From NCBI RefSeq assembly GCF_001894745.1, contig NZ_BBYF01000002.1:248001-312000 (forward strand): a DNA stretch of 64,000 bases, in the 5' to 3' direction. The translations under genes were made by a program, and so were the position numbers. Source of the stretch: Paenibacillus sp. NAIST15-1. GTDB lineage: Bacteria; Bacillota; Bacilli; Paenibacillales; Paenibacillaceae. The notes beneath the pieces were generated by a model. That model was not told where the DNA came from. It was given only the letters and a program-made list of their open reading frames with translations, and made no database searches. Below are positions 35,830 through 44,655 of this stretch, piece by piece (the first letter of the stretch is position 1; each line of letters opens with the position of its first letter).

Positions 35830-36357
35830 ATGATATTGGGCAAGAGAAACAAGACAGTCCAGATTCTCATACTAGCTGTCATTGCGATACTTGGCGGGAT
35901 TGCAATTAGCAATGCGTACAGTAAGCCTACATACCCTGAGGTTGGCAGCCGCATACCAGATGTGTCGCTTCATACGCTGAAGGGCGATACTGTGCAGTTG
36001 AGTGATTACAAGGGAAAGTCCCTGGTGCTTAATTTCTGGGGCTCCTGGTGCGAACCGTGTGAGCGGGAGATGCCTACCTTGCAGAAGGCAGCAGATGATT
36101 GGAAGGATCGCAACGTGGAAGTCGTCGGCATCAACTATGGAGAAGATGCGATCGTTGTGGACAATTATATGAAAGCGGTAAATGTTCATTTCACGATGCT
36201 GCTCGATTCAAATAAGAGTGTAACCAAAGCCTTCGGTGTCCGTCCATTGCCGACCACATTCTTCATCAAGCCTGATGGCAAAGTCCATGCTATTCATACT
36301 GGGGAAGTCACTACAAGCCAGCTAGAGTCCTATTTGGAACAAATGGCGAAAGAATAG
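35830..36357 (+). CDS. resA: Thiol-disulfide oxidoreductase ResA
   Basis: ResA is a membrane-anchored thioredoxin-like protein that reduces apocytochrome c haem-binding cysteines outside the membrane. It has 175 residues. An N-terminal anchor lies at residues 10-30. The thioredoxin fold carries the active site WCEPC in NFWGSWCEPCEREMP (about residues 70-84) and the cis-proline region RPLPTTFFI. AAGGGG is close to ATG 35830; TTG 35836 is an alternative with better spacing. It starts resA-resB-resC. Confidence 0.9.
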   Translation: MILGKRNKTVQILILAVIAILGGIAISNAYSKPTYPEVGSRIPDVSLHTLKGDTVQLSDYKGKSLVLNFWGSWCEPCEREMPTLQKAADDWKDRNVEVVGINYGEDAIVVDNYMKAVNVHFTMLLDSNKSVTKAFGVRPLPTTFFIKPDGKVHAIHTGEVTTSQLESYLEQMAKE

Positions 36358-36383
36358 GGCTTGAAGGGGAGGAGGACTAGGCT

Positions 36384-38066
36384 GTGCGGTTTGAGAATAC
36401 GAAGTGCGAATGCGGCCATCAGAATGCAGTAGGAACTGTATTGTGCGAGGCCTGCGGCAAGCCGCTATTTGAAGGGGATGAGGTGGATTCCGTACTGGAA
36501 ATGCGTTATGACGGGGTTGCGCGTAAGTCACAGAAGGCAAGTCCGTCATGGATTGATCGCATTTGGAATTTCTTCTCCTCAGTAAAAGTGGCGGTTATTC
36601 TTATCGTCATTACATTAATTGGTGCGTCACTCGGCACCATCTACCCACAGGAAAGCTCATTTCTCAGCATAGACCCGACACAATATTATAAGAGCACGTA
36701 CGGTACATTGGGACAAATCTATTATATGCTTGGCTTGTCTCATACATACGAATCCTGGTGGTTCATTACATTGCTTGTCATGATCGGCGCCTCACTGGTC
36801 ATTTGCAGCATTGATCGTGTACTTCCGTTATATCGTGCATTACATCGGCAGAAGATACGTAAGCATGTCCAGTTTATTTCGAGACAGCGGATTGTCTATG
36901 AAGGATCAATAAACCAAGATGCTGAAGCTTGGCTGGATAACATGTCGAACGTACTCAAGAAGAAAGGCTACCGAGTTATTAAGGGTAATGAGGCGCTATT
37001 AGCTGAGAAGAACCGGTTCAGCCGCTGGGGGCCGTACATCAACCATATCGGACTTATTCTCTTCTTGCTTGCTATACTTGCACGCAGCATCCCAGGCTGG
37101 CATTACGATTATTATGACGGCTTTCCGCAAGGAGAAGCCCGTGAAATACCTGGAACTCCCTATTATTTGCAGAATGATAAATTTACAGTTGAATATTACG
37201 GCAAGGAAGATATGCCTGAGCAGTTCGTGAAGGAAGGGCGTGTCATACCGAAGCTGTTCGAGACGAAGGCGACACTGTTCAAGTGTGTGGACAAGTGTGG
37301 TGATGCGCGTGTGAAGCCTGTGCTTGAACAGGTAGCTCGGCACAATATACAGTTGAATTCACCGCTTGAATATGAAGGGCTCATGGTCTATCAGAGCGAC
37401 TTTGAATCGCGTCTCGTTGCGGTAAGCCCTGTACTTAGCAATGTGGACACAGGAGAGGTATACGGCAAGTTTGAACTTCGGGTGCAGAATACGGCTACGG
37501 AGTTTCAAGCTGGTCCATATTCACTGAAACTGACAGGGAAATACTTGGATTTTGCAATTGGAAAAAACGGAGAACTGACTACAAAATCGCAAAACCCGAA
37601 CGCACCTGCATTCAGCTTCTTGATTAAGGGGCCGAATCTCCCAAGTGAAGGCTTGCCTTACTTGTATTTCGCGCTGCCTAAGGACAAAGATCAATTTCAT
37701 CAGGATGACATTAATGCCAAGCTGAGAGAGAGCTTAGGGTCTGGCTCGATGCCCAATCTTCGCATCGGATTAGAATCCATGAAAGATATCATCTATACGA
37801 ATTCAATCAGTTATATGACCGTGCGTAAGGAGACGGCGCTGCCGCTCATCTGGATTGGGGCTGGTATCAGTATGATCGGTCTAGTCATGGGCTTCTATTG
37901 GCAGCATCGCCGCATATGGCTTCGAATCGACGGCAATCGCTTGCTGCTCGGTGCCCATACGAATAAGAACTGGTATGGAATTCGGAATGAGGTGGCTGGT
38001 GCACTCGGAGCTGTTCACGTAGAAGTAGATGCCAAATCGATCGATCGTGGGGGGAATAAGGCGTGA
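36384..38066 (+). CDS. resB: Cytochrome c biogenesis protein ResB
   Basis: ResB (Ccs1) pairs with ResC to carry haem across the membrane and attach it to c-type cytochromes. It has 560 residues. An N-terminal zinc-ribbon-like motif (CECGH and CEACG) is common in Bacillus ResB. Three membrane segments near 70-92, 130-150 and 213-233 follow, then a large outside domain and a last segment near 478-500. GGGAGGAGG sets GTG 36384. It ends overlapping resC by 4 bases. Confidence 0.9.
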   Translation: MRFENTKCECGHQNAVGTVLCEACGKPLFEGDEVDSVLEMRYDGVARKSQKASPSWIDRIWNFFSSVKVAVILIVITLIGASLGTIYPQESSFLSIDPTQYYKSTYGTLGQIYYMLGLSHTYESWWFITLLVMIGASLVICSIDRVLPLYRALHRQKIRKHVQFISRQRIVYEGSINQDAEAWLDNMSNVLKKKGYRVIKGNEALLAEKNRFSRWGPYINHIGLILFLLAILARSIPGWHYDYYDGFPQGEAREIPGTPYYLQNDKFTVEYYGKEDMPEQFVKEGRVIPKLFETKATLFKCVDKCGDARVKPVLEQVARHNIQLNSPLEYEGLMVYQSDFESRLVAVSPVLSNVDTGEVYGKFELRVQNTATEFQAGPYSLKLTGKYLDFAIGKNGELTTKSQNPNAPAFSFLIKGPNLPSEGLPYLYFALPKDKDQFHQDDINAKLRESLGSGSMPNLRIGLESMKDIIYTNSISYMTVRKETALPLIWIGAGISMIGLVMGFYWQHRRIWLRIDGNRLLLGAHTNKNWYGIRNEVAGALGAVHVEVDAKSIDRGGNKA

Positions 38067-39322
38067 CTTTGCAATGGAGTCAGGACGCATATATTATCGC
38101 GTTTTTCTTGTTTTGTCTTTCCTTTATTTTGTACGTCGTGACTGTTGCTGGCCGGAAGATGAAAACTCGCGATCCCGTTCGCTTCGAACGCAGATGGGGA
38201 GCAATTTCATTTGGTGTAACGATACTTGGATTTATTAGCCAGATCGTTTATTTCGGATTGCGCTGGGCATACGCTGGGCATATCCCTGTCAGCAATATGT
38301 ATGAGTTCATGTCATTTTTGTCGATGATGATTATCGGTGCATTTATCGTTGTATACCTTATTTATCGAAGCACTGTATTAGGGCTCCTTGCTGTACCGCT
38401 CGCCTTCTTGATGATGGCGTATGCATCGGTCTTTCCAAGCGAGGTACAGCCGCTTATTCCACAGCTGAACTCGGTATGGCTGAAGCTTCATGTGACGATG
38501 TCGGCACTTAGCTATGCTTTCTTTGCGGTAGCCTTTGTTGCAGGACTGCTCTACTTATTGCGAACCGTCCGTTGGGATGCTGGAAGTTCGCGCAAGCCGC
38601 AGCGCTGGCTTGAGTTCACAATGGGCTGCATCGTTGTATTCATCGGCTTTATCGTGGTCGTATACAGTTTTCGTGCTGCAAGCTATGAGGTGGTTATAGG
38701 ACAGAAAGTTGAAACGGTCAAGACCGGAGGGGAGATCGAGACAGGCTTGGAGATGGTCACCTATACAATGCCGCCGCTTGTGGCTCCGCATTTAAGTGAT
38801 GAAGCTACCTTGCAATCACTACCCTCTTTCCTAGGCATGAAGCTGCCGTTAATGGAAGCACCGGGCTGGATGAAGGGAGTTCAAGCGGGTCGGAAGCTGA
38901 ATACGGTAGTATGGTCGGTCATCGCAGGACTGATCTTGTACGGATTAATTCGCTTGCTGCTGCGCAAGCCAATCGCGAAGGCCCTCCAACCCTTGTTCCA
39001 TGGGATTGATCCAGATACTGTGGATGAGATTAGCTATCGCTCAATTGCGATAGGATTCCCAATCTTTACGTTAGGCGCACTTATTTTTGCAATGATCTGG
39101 GCCCAGGTTGCATGGTCAAGATTTTGGGGCTGGGATCCGAAGGAAGTATGGGCGCTTGTGACTTGGCTTGCGTACAGCGCTTACCTGCACTTGCGTCTAG
39201 CACGCAGCTGGCAGGGAACTAAGTCTTCTTGGATGTCGGTAATTGGATTTATCATCGTCATGTTCACACTTGTTGGGGTGAACTTGGTGATATCAGGCCT
39301 GCATTCCTACTCAGGGGTATAA
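38063..39322 (+). CDS. resC: Cytochrome c biogenesis protein ResC (CcsA family)
   Basis: ResC is the haem-handling membrane partner of ResB. It has 419 residues and about eight membrane helices. The tryptophan-rich WWD-type signature is present as WAQVAWSRFWGWDPKEVWALVTW near residues 345-367, with conserved histidines around it. GTG 38063 overlaps the resB stop (GTGA), so translation is coupled. A hairpin follows at 39354. Confidence 0.9.
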   Translation: MTLQWSQDAYIIAFFLFCLSFILYVVTVAGRKMKTRDPVRFERRWGAISFGVTILGFISQIVYFGLRWAYAGHIPVSNMYEFMSFLSMMIIGAFIVVYLIYRSTVLGLLAVPLAFLMMAYASVFPSEVQPLIPQLNSVWLKLHVTMSALSYAFFAVAFVAGLLYLLRTVRWDAGSSRKPQRWLEFTMGCIVVFIGFIVVVYSFRAASYEVVIGQKVETVKTGGEIETGLEMVTYTMPPLVAPHLSDEATLQSLPSFLGMKLPLMEAPGWMKGVQAGRKLNTVVWSVIAGLILYGLIRLLLRKPIAKALQPLFHGIDPDTVDEISYRSIAIGFPIFTLGALIFAMIWAQVAWSRFWGWDPKEVWALVTWLAYSAYLHLRLARSWQGTKSSWMSVIGFIIVMFTLVGVNLVISGLHSYSGV

Positions 39323-39353
39323 AAATAAAGGTTAACAAATGGCAAAAAGATGA

Positions 39354-39400
39354 AACGACTGGGATTACGAACAAGGAGTACCCCAGTCGTTCACATTTTT
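39354..39400 (+). terminator. Terminator after resC
   Basis: AACGACTGGG (39354-39363) pairs perfectly with CCCAGTCGTT (39382-39391), followed by CACATTTTTG. It separates resABC from resDE. Confidence 0.65.
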
Positions 39401-39408
39401 GCTATAAT
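39401..39408 (+). promoter_or_regulatory. Extended -10 promoter for resDE
   Basis: TGCTATAAT just after the resC terminator is an extended -10 element. It gives resDE its own promoter with a leader of about 135 bases. Confidence 0.5.
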
Positions 39409-39481
39409 AGAGCCAAGTATCAAGGCGACGGCGAGAGGAGCATCCTGCGAGTTGCCTGCTTATATTACAGCTAGAGCTACC

Positions 39482-39530
39482 AACCTCATCAATTGCAGCC
39501 GCACTTGGCTTCGCTTGAGGTTTTCTTTTA
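39482..39530 (+). promoter_or_regulatory. Possible attenuator hairpin in the resD leader
   Basis: AACCTCA (39482-39488) can pair with TGAGGTT (39516-39522), with an inner GCC/GGC stem, and TTTTCTTTT follows. It lies between the resDE promoter and the resD ribosome binding site, so it could act as a conditional terminator. Confidence 0.35.
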
Positions 39531-39551
39531 TGGTGGAAAGGGGAGTCATAC

Positions 39552-40268
39552 ATGTCCGAGCAAGTGAATCGAATCTTGATCGTCGATGATGAAGAGCGGA
39601 TACGCCGACTGTTGAAAATGTACCTTGAAAAAGAAGGTTTTGAAATTGAAGAGGCGGAAGATGGAGAAGCAGCGCTGCGAATGGCTGTAAGTGAAGAGTA
39701 TGACCTCATTCTTCTTGACTTGATGCTGCCAGGCATCGACGGTGTAGAAGTATGCACGCGCTTAAGACAAGTGAAGGCGACGCCAGTCATAATGCTGACA
39801 GCCAAGGGGGAAGAGATTAACCGAGTGCAGGGCTTCGAAGTTGGTGCAGATGATTATGTTGTCAAGCCCTTCAGTCCGCGCGAGGTCATCTACCGGGTGA
39901 AGGCAGTCCTGAGACGATCTTCGGCTACAGCCTTTTTGACAAGCGATCCGAAGGCGAGCAACAACATTGTATTCCCGCATCTCATTATTGAACATGATGC
40001 ACATCGTGTGACAGCAGGGGGCCAAGAGATTAGCTTGACGCCTAAGGAATATGAACTGCTGCATTATTTGGCGGTATCTCCGGACAAGGTGTTCTCAAGA
40101 GAAGAGCTGCTGAAGGATGTATGGAATTACGAGTTCTTTGGAGACCTTCGTACTGTAGATACGCATGTGAAGCGCCTGCGTGAGAAGTTGAATAAGGTCT
40201 CGCCAGAAGCAGCTACTATGATTACTACGGTATGGGGTGTCGGCTACAAGCTCGAGGTGCCAAAATAA
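39552..40268 (+). CDS. resD: Response regulator ResD
   Basis: ResD is the DNA-binding regulator of aerobic and anaerobic respiration genes. It has 238 residues. The receiver domain has the acidic pair D12-D13, phospho-acceptor D56 (ILLDLMLPG), and the conserved T and K (MLTAKG, VVKPFSPRE). The C-terminal OmpR-type winged helix runs from about 140 (LTPKEYELLHYLAVSPDKVFSREELL). GGAAAGGGGAG precedes ATG 39552. resE starts one base after its stop. Confidence 0.92.
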   Translation: MSEQVNRILIVDDEERIRRLLKMYLEKEGFEIEEAEDGEAALRMAVSEEYDLILLDLMLPGIDGVEVCTRLRQVKATPVIMLTAKGEEINRVQGFEVGADDYVVKPFSPREVIYRVKAVLRRSSATAFLTSDPKASNNIVFPHLIIEHDAHRVTAGGQEISLTPKEYELLHYLAVSPDKVFSREELLKDVWNYEFFGDLRTVDTHVKRLREKLNKVSPEAATMITTVWGVGYKLEVPK

Positions 40269-40269
40269 C

Positions 40270-41694
40270 GTGAAATTTTGGCGAAGCATTGTCGGCAAGT
40301 TGTGGATGACCATTATTGGTCTAGTTGCTTTTGTACTTATCATTTTAGGTCTGTATTTGCTGCATTACATTGACAGCAATTTCGCGCATCCGAACGATAT
40401 CAAGCAGTTGTTCGTATATACAGGAATTATTGGATTTTCACTTACAACTTTCTTTGCGTTCTTCTTATTTACGAAGATTACGCAACCGCTTCGTAAGCTG
40501 AAGCAAGCGGCCGATACGATTCGTCAAGGCGATTACTCCACACGAGTAACACTTCGCTCCTCTGATGAAATCGGGGAGTTGTCCCAGACGTTTAATCATA
40601 TGGCGGAGGAACTGAACTCCACTATTTTGGATTTGCAGCATGAGAAGGAGCATCTAGCGAGTATTTTGCGCAGTATGACGGATGCTGTTATTACCTTTGA
40701 TGCATCGGGACAGGTGCTGCTCGCGAACCCGCATGGTGAAACAGTCATGAGCCGCTGGAATGGAATGGATTGGGCGATCGATGAAGATATGACAGGTGCA
40801 TCCGGAGTGCCGGAGCCGTTAAGACTCATTTTTCATACCGTTATTTCTGAAGCTCGGGAGGTTACGACCCGTGTTCATGTGAAGCAGCAGGTTTGGTCTG
40901 TTGTGATGGGGCCTCTGCATGCAGACAGCCGCGTACGCGGTGCCGTAGCCGTATTGCGGGATGTGACCGAAGAAGTGCAGCTGGAGAAGCTGCGCAAAGA
41001 CTTCGTCGCGAATGTATCGCACGAGATTCGTACGCCACTGTCCATGCTTCAAGGATATAGTGAGGCATTATTGGATGATATAGCTGCTTCGCCAGAGGAA
41101 CGCAGAGAGCTTGTTCAGGTTATTCATGACGAGTCCTTGCGTATGGGAAGGCTGGTGAAGGATCTGCTCGACCTAGCTCGCATGGAGGCGGGCCATCTGC
41201 CAATGCACAAAGCAGAGACGGATGTTCACGAACTTGCTTCCCGAGTCTATCGTAAATTCACAGTACTTGCGAAGGAACGTAATATACCGATTGAAATGAA
41301 ACTTCATGCGATGGATCCAATTCTTCCTGAAGCGGATGAAGATCGGTTAGAGCAAGTGTTGACGAATTTGCTGGACAATGCACTACGCCACTCCTCTGAA
41401 GGACAACCGATTCATATTCGGACGGAACGTACGGACAATGAGTGGTTGTGGATTCACATTGAGGATCATGGTCAGGGTATTCCGTCAGAGGATGTCCCGT
41501 ATGTGTTCGAACGATTCTATAAGGCTGATAAGGCGCGCAAACGCGGCCCTTCAGGCGGCACAGGACTAGGTCTAGCGATTGTCAAAAATATTATCGAAGC
41601 ACATCAGGGTCATATCCGAGTTGACAGCATATTAGGGAAGGGAACTACATTCTCCATTGCTCTACCCGTACAGCCAACACAAACCAGTATATGA
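40270..41694 (+). CDS. resE: Sensor histidine kinase ResE
   Basis: ResE phosphorylates ResD in response to oxygen or redox signals. It has 474 residues from GTG 40270, behind GAGGTG in the resD end. Membrane segments lie at about 15-37 and 55-80. The HAMP domain begins TKITQPLRKLKQAADTI. A PAS domain spans about 120-230. The phospho-acceptor is H251 in NVSHEIRTPLSMLQGY. ATPase boxes are NLLDNALRHS, DHGQGIPSEDVPYVFERFY and GGTGLGLAIVKNI. Confidence 0.92.
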   Translation: MKFWRSIVGKLWMTIIGLVAFVLIILGLYLLHYIDSNFAHPNDIKQLFVYTGIIGFSLTTFFAFFLFTKITQPLRKLKQAADTIRQGDYSTRVTLRSSDEIGELSQTFNHMAEELNSTILDLQHEKEHLASILRSMTDAVITFDASGQVLLANPHGETVMSRWNGMDWAIDEDMTGASGVPEPLRLIFHTVISEAREVTTRVHVKQQVWSVVMGPLHADSRVRGAVAVLRDVTEEVQLEKLRKDFVANVSHEIRTPLSMLQGYSEALLDDIAASPEERRELVQVIHDESLRMGRLVKDLLDLARMEAGHLPMHKAETDVHELASRVYRKFTVLAKERNIPIEMKLHAMDPILPEADEDRLEQVLTNLLDNALRHSSEGQPIHIRTERTDNEWLWIHIEDHGQGIPSEDVPYVFERFYKADKARKRGPSGGTGLGLAIVKNIIEAHQGHIRVDSILGKGTTFSIALPVQPTQTSI

Positions 41695-41697
41695 CAC

Positions 41698-41741
41698 AAA
41701 ACACCCTATTGCGCAGTTCATCGGCAATAGGGTGTTTTTTT
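41698..41741 (+). terminator. Terminator after resE
   Basis: AAAACACCCTATTGC and its exact complement make a 15-bp stem with an 11-base loop, continued by TTTTTT. Confidence 0.9.
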
Positions 41742-41800
41742 GTAGAATGACGATTGGAATATGTGTCAGACGAGGGCACAATTTTCCGATTAATCTTGAT

Positions 41801-41831
41801 GCTCGTGGAACAGTTTCCACTACTCCACGAG
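41801..41831 (-). terminator. Hairpin after serA
   Basis: GCTCGTGGA and TCCACGAGC form a 9-bp stem 22 bases past the serA stop on the minus strand. The T-tract is weak, so termination is a guess from position. Confidence 0.4.
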
Positions 41832-41852
41832 CTGATGAAGGATAAGTTCGGT

Positions 41853-43439
41853 TTACAGCACAATTTCTTTGGCTTTTTTAATGTCTGTAGTTTCTTTCAG
41901 TTTTGCGATTACCTCTTCTGGAATGGCTTTGTCGACGGAAAGCACCATGATGGCAGACCCTCCGACAATTTTCCGACCAACTTGCATGGTTGCGATGTTA
42001 ACACCATTTGATCCAAGTAGTGTACCGACAATTCCAATTACGCCAGGCTTATCATCATGCGAAATTAATAGCAGATGCCCTTCTGGCGAGAGGTCTACAG
42101 GGTACTTGTCAATTTGTACGATACGTTCCCCATATCCGTTCAACAATGTACCAGCTACGAGTCGTTCTTCTGTGTTCGTCTTCAAAGTTACGGACAACAG
42201 ATTTGTAAACCCTTTGGCAACGTGGGATTGCTGAACGATAATATGAATATCGCGCGTTTTGGCAAGGTGAACAGAGTTGACGATGTTCACATCTGAGCCA
42301 AAATGCTGGGTGAGAACGCCTTTCACGATATGTCTCGTAATAGTTTGCGTATCGACCTCAGCCAGATCACCAGAGTAGTTAACAAGGATTTCAAGAATTG
42401 GGCTCTTTGTCATTTGTGAAGCGAATTGCCCCAGCTTCTCCGCAAGTGTGAAGTAAGGTTGGATTTTATTCAATACAGCCGGCGCAACCGGCGGCATGTT
42501 AACTGCATTCTTGAACGGTTCATTGCGTAGAATATGCAGCACCTGCTCCGAAACATCGACAGCCACGTTCTCTTGCGCCTCAACAGTGGATGCGCCAAGG
42601 TGAGGTGTGACGATAATTTTCGGATGACTCAAGAATGGGTGATCCGGTTGTGGAGGTTCAACCTCGAATACATCGAATGCGGCTCCTGCCACAATGCCTT
42701 CATCGATTGCTTCGACAAGTGCCATTTCATCGATAATTCCACCGCGTGCGCAGTTAATAATGCGCATACCGCGTTTCATGACCTCGAATTGTGGACGAGC
42801 AATCATATGCTTCGTCTCAGGCGTCAATGGTGTATGAACCGTCAGGAAATCGGCTGCGCGAATAATCTCATCAACTGTGCCAAGTTTAACCCCTAATTTT
42901 TCAGCACGCTCTTCTGTCATGAATGGATCATATCCGATGATGTCCATGCCAAATGCCTTCGCTCTCTTGGCAACCTCGCTGCCGATACGACCCATACCAA
43001 GAACACCAAGGGTCTTGTTCATCAGCTCGACACCTAGGAAAGTCTTGCGATCCCATACTCCATTGATTGTCTTTGCATAAGCCTGAGGGATATGACGAGA
43101 TAATGCCATCATCATGGCAAAAGCATGCTCACAAGTTGTAATCGTATTCCCATCAGGAGCATTGATTACGATAATTCCGTGCTGTGTGGCTGCTTGCAGA
43201 TCAATGTTGTCTACACCGACTCCCGCACGGCCCACAACTTTAAGATTCTTACCTGCTTCCATGACGCGTGCTGTAACGCGAGTCTGACTGCGAACGAGCA
43301 GAGCATCATAATCTGCGATAATGCCAACCAGCTCGTCCTCCGACAACCCTGTTTGCTTCACGACTGTAATATCCTCTGCGTCAACAAGCTTCTGAATCCC
43401 GAAATCGCTAATCGGGTCTGATACTAATACTTTGAACAT
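41853..43439 (-). CDS. serA: D-3-phosphoglycerate dehydrogenase
   Basis: This is the first enzyme of serine synthesis, oxidising 3-phosphoglycerate with NAD. It has 528 residues. The substrate and NAD domains carry GRAGVGVDNID, the dinucleotide loop GMGRIGSEVAKRA, NCARGGIIDE and the catalytic HLGAST. An intervening domain and a C-terminal ACT domain (LLISHDDKPGVIGIVGTLL) follow. AGGAGGGAG precedes the ATG at 43439. Expression is controlled by the T-box leader upstream. Confidence 0.94.
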   Translation of the reverse strand: MFKVLVSDPISDFGIQKLVDAEDITVVKQTGLSEDELVGIIADYDALLVRSQTRVTARVMEAGKNLKVVGRAGVGVDNIDLQAATQHGIIVINAPDGNTITTCEHAFAMMMALSRHIPQAYAKTINGVWDRKTFLGVELMNKTLGVLGMGRIGSEVAKRAKAFGMDIIGYDPFMTEERAEKLGVKLGTVDEIIRAADFLTVHTPLTPETKHMIARPQFEVMKRGMRIINCARGGIIDEMALVEAIDEGIVAGAAFDVFEVEPPQPDHPFLSHPKIIVTPHLGASTVEAQENVAVDVSEQVLHILRNEPFKNAVNMPPVAPAVLNKIQPYFTLAEKLGQFASQMTKSPILEILVNYSGDLAEVDTQTITRHIVKGVLTQHFGSDVNIVNSVHLAKTRDIHIIVQQSHVAKGFTNLLSVTLKTNTEERLVAGTLLNGYGERIVQIDKYPVDLSPEGHLLLISHDDKPGVIGIVGTLLGSNGVNIATMQVGRKIVGGSAIMVLSVDKAIPEEVIAKLKETTDIKKAKEIVL

Positions 43440-43540
43440 GGAATTCTCCCTCCTGAGCATAGCTATATATTGTATTAGAAACGGCAATGCCGTTATCTTG
43501 CTGTTGAAATGAGGCCTTGGTTATGTATCCAGAATATAGC

Positions 43541-43822
43541 AAAAAACTCCCGTCCACATACTACGACCGTAGTAAGGGACGAGAGTTCCATCTTCGTGGT
43601 GCCACCCTAATTCGCTGCTTATTCGCACAAGCAGCCTTACGCGTCTATGCTAGACGCCGAACGTTAACGGGTTCGATTCGGTTACGCCTACTGCCATCAG
43701 GGTTCGACGCAACAACTCCGGAACGCTGGAACAAGTCAATCCGCCACCGATTCGCACCGACCATCGGCTCTCTGCAGGCTTCACTGAATGTTCGTTTCCT
43801 TCACCGTTTGACTCATGAAATT
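43541..43822 (-). promoter_or_regulatory. T-box leader controlling serA
   Basis: The minus-strand leader contains the T-box core AGGGTGGCACCACG (43595-43608), which pairs with the acceptor end of uncharged tRNA. A Stem I region holds a K-turn-like AGAGAG and TGATGG. A terminator (43541-43587: AACTCTCGTCC paired with GGACGGGAGTT, then TTTTTT) follows. Uncharged tRNA should favour the antiterminator and raise serA expression. A TCG serine codon lies at the expected specifier position (GTCGAACCC), but the exact specifier was not folded and is tentative. Confidence 0.9.
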
Positions 43823-43828
43823 TTACTT

Positions 43829-43857
43829 AATGTACCATGCAAATGTTAGGGTGTCAA
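43829..43857 (-). promoter_or_regulatory. Sigma-A promoter of the serA T-box transcript
   Basis: On the minus strand TTGACA (43852-43857), 17 bases and TACATT (43829-43834) form a near-consensus promoter, with initiation near 43822. Confidence 0.75.
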
Positions 43858-43908
43858 TAGATTTTTATACGAACATAACTGTAGAATATTTGTAAATTGT
43901 ACGGATTA

Positions 43909-44481
43909 TTATGATTTGCCGGATTCCTTAAGAATATGTTTTATACAGGCGTCTATTGCGATTTGGGAAGAATGGATCAGTTCTTCGTTTTCGGACTTTG
44001 TTCGGATTTTTAATGCTTTTTCAAACCAAGGGAGAGCTGATTCGTACTTGTATTGGTCATATAGATTTTTACCATAATGTTGATAGAGAAAGTCAAGCAA
44101 ATTGAAATGTTGATCGTTCGAAATCGCATGTTCCAATAGATCGTCGAACATGCGGTTCGATGTGTGGAAGTCACGCATCCATTGATAGGTATGAGCGAGA
44201 CGGAGCTTATTGATCCACACCTGCTTAGCATTGTTCATTGCAGAATGAATAGAGATTGCGGAAGTTAAGTACGTAATGCTGTCCGCGTAATTGCCGACAA
44301 TTCGGCTGTAAACACCCAGCATTCCGTATTGTCTTCCTAATTCCTCTTGATTCTGCTGATCAGATTGGGTCTGTTCTTTTATATAAGCAATGGCATTACA
44401 CATATCAGAGAGGGAGTGCGGAACCTCTCTCAGATCGTCATCGAAATAGAAGGTGCAATTGAAATGCATAGATGCAGGCAA
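43909..44481 (-). CDS. Tetratricopeptide-repeat protein of unknown function
   Basis: The protein has 190 residues and is predicted all-helical. Several 34-residue-like units can be seen: LGRQYGMLGVYSRIVGNYADSITYLTSAIS, then INKLRLAHTYQWMRDFHTSNRMFDDLLEHA, then LYDQYKYESALPWFEKALKI. This is the A/B helix pattern of TPRs, often used to bind partner proteins or peptides. AAAGGAG lies 10 bases before a TTG at 44481; ATG 44469 is an alternative. No catalytic motif is visible. It could be a stand-alone remnant of a Rap/PlcR-type regulator, but there is no DNA-binding domain. Confidence 0.7.
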   Translation of the reverse strand: MPASMHFNCTFYFDDDLREVPHSLSDMCNAIAYIKEQTQSDQQNQEELGRQYGMLGVYSRIVGNYADSITYLTSAISIHSAMNNAKQVWINKLRLAHTYQWMRDFHTSNRMFDDLLEHAISNDQHFNLLDFLYQHYGKNLYDQYKYESALPWFEKALKIRTKSENEELIHSSQIAIDACIKHILKESGKS

Positions 44482-44514
44482 AAAAAACGGTCTCCTTTCG
44501 TGTGAAGTGCATTT

Positions 44515-44543
44515 ATTTTAGAAGGCAGTGTCGCATTAGGCAA
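44515..44543 (-). promoter_or_regulatory. Promoter for the TPR gene
   Basis: On the minus strand TTGCCT, 17 bases and TAAAAT lie about 40 bases upstream of the TPR gene start. Confidence 0.45.
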
Positions 44544-44573
44544 TACAATCGCAGATTTTGCAGATTCCTCAAC

Positions 44574-44603
44574 TTGAATGAACCATCTTCAATCTGATAT
44601 GAT
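44574..44603 (+). promoter_or_regulatory. Promoter for the CPBP protease gene
   Basis: TTGAAT (44574-44579) and TATGAT (44598-44603) are 18 bases apart. TGA before the -10 makes it an extended element. Initiation near 44610 rules out starts upstream of that point. Confidence 0.55.
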
Positions 44604-44655
44604 GCATCTATTGAGGGATATAATATGGATTGCTAACTCGTTAGGCAGGGATGTA

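Noticed and set aside
43517-43849. 110-codon plus-strand frame opposite the serA leader
   Set aside because: It coincides with the T-box RNA on the other strand and has no ribosome binding site.
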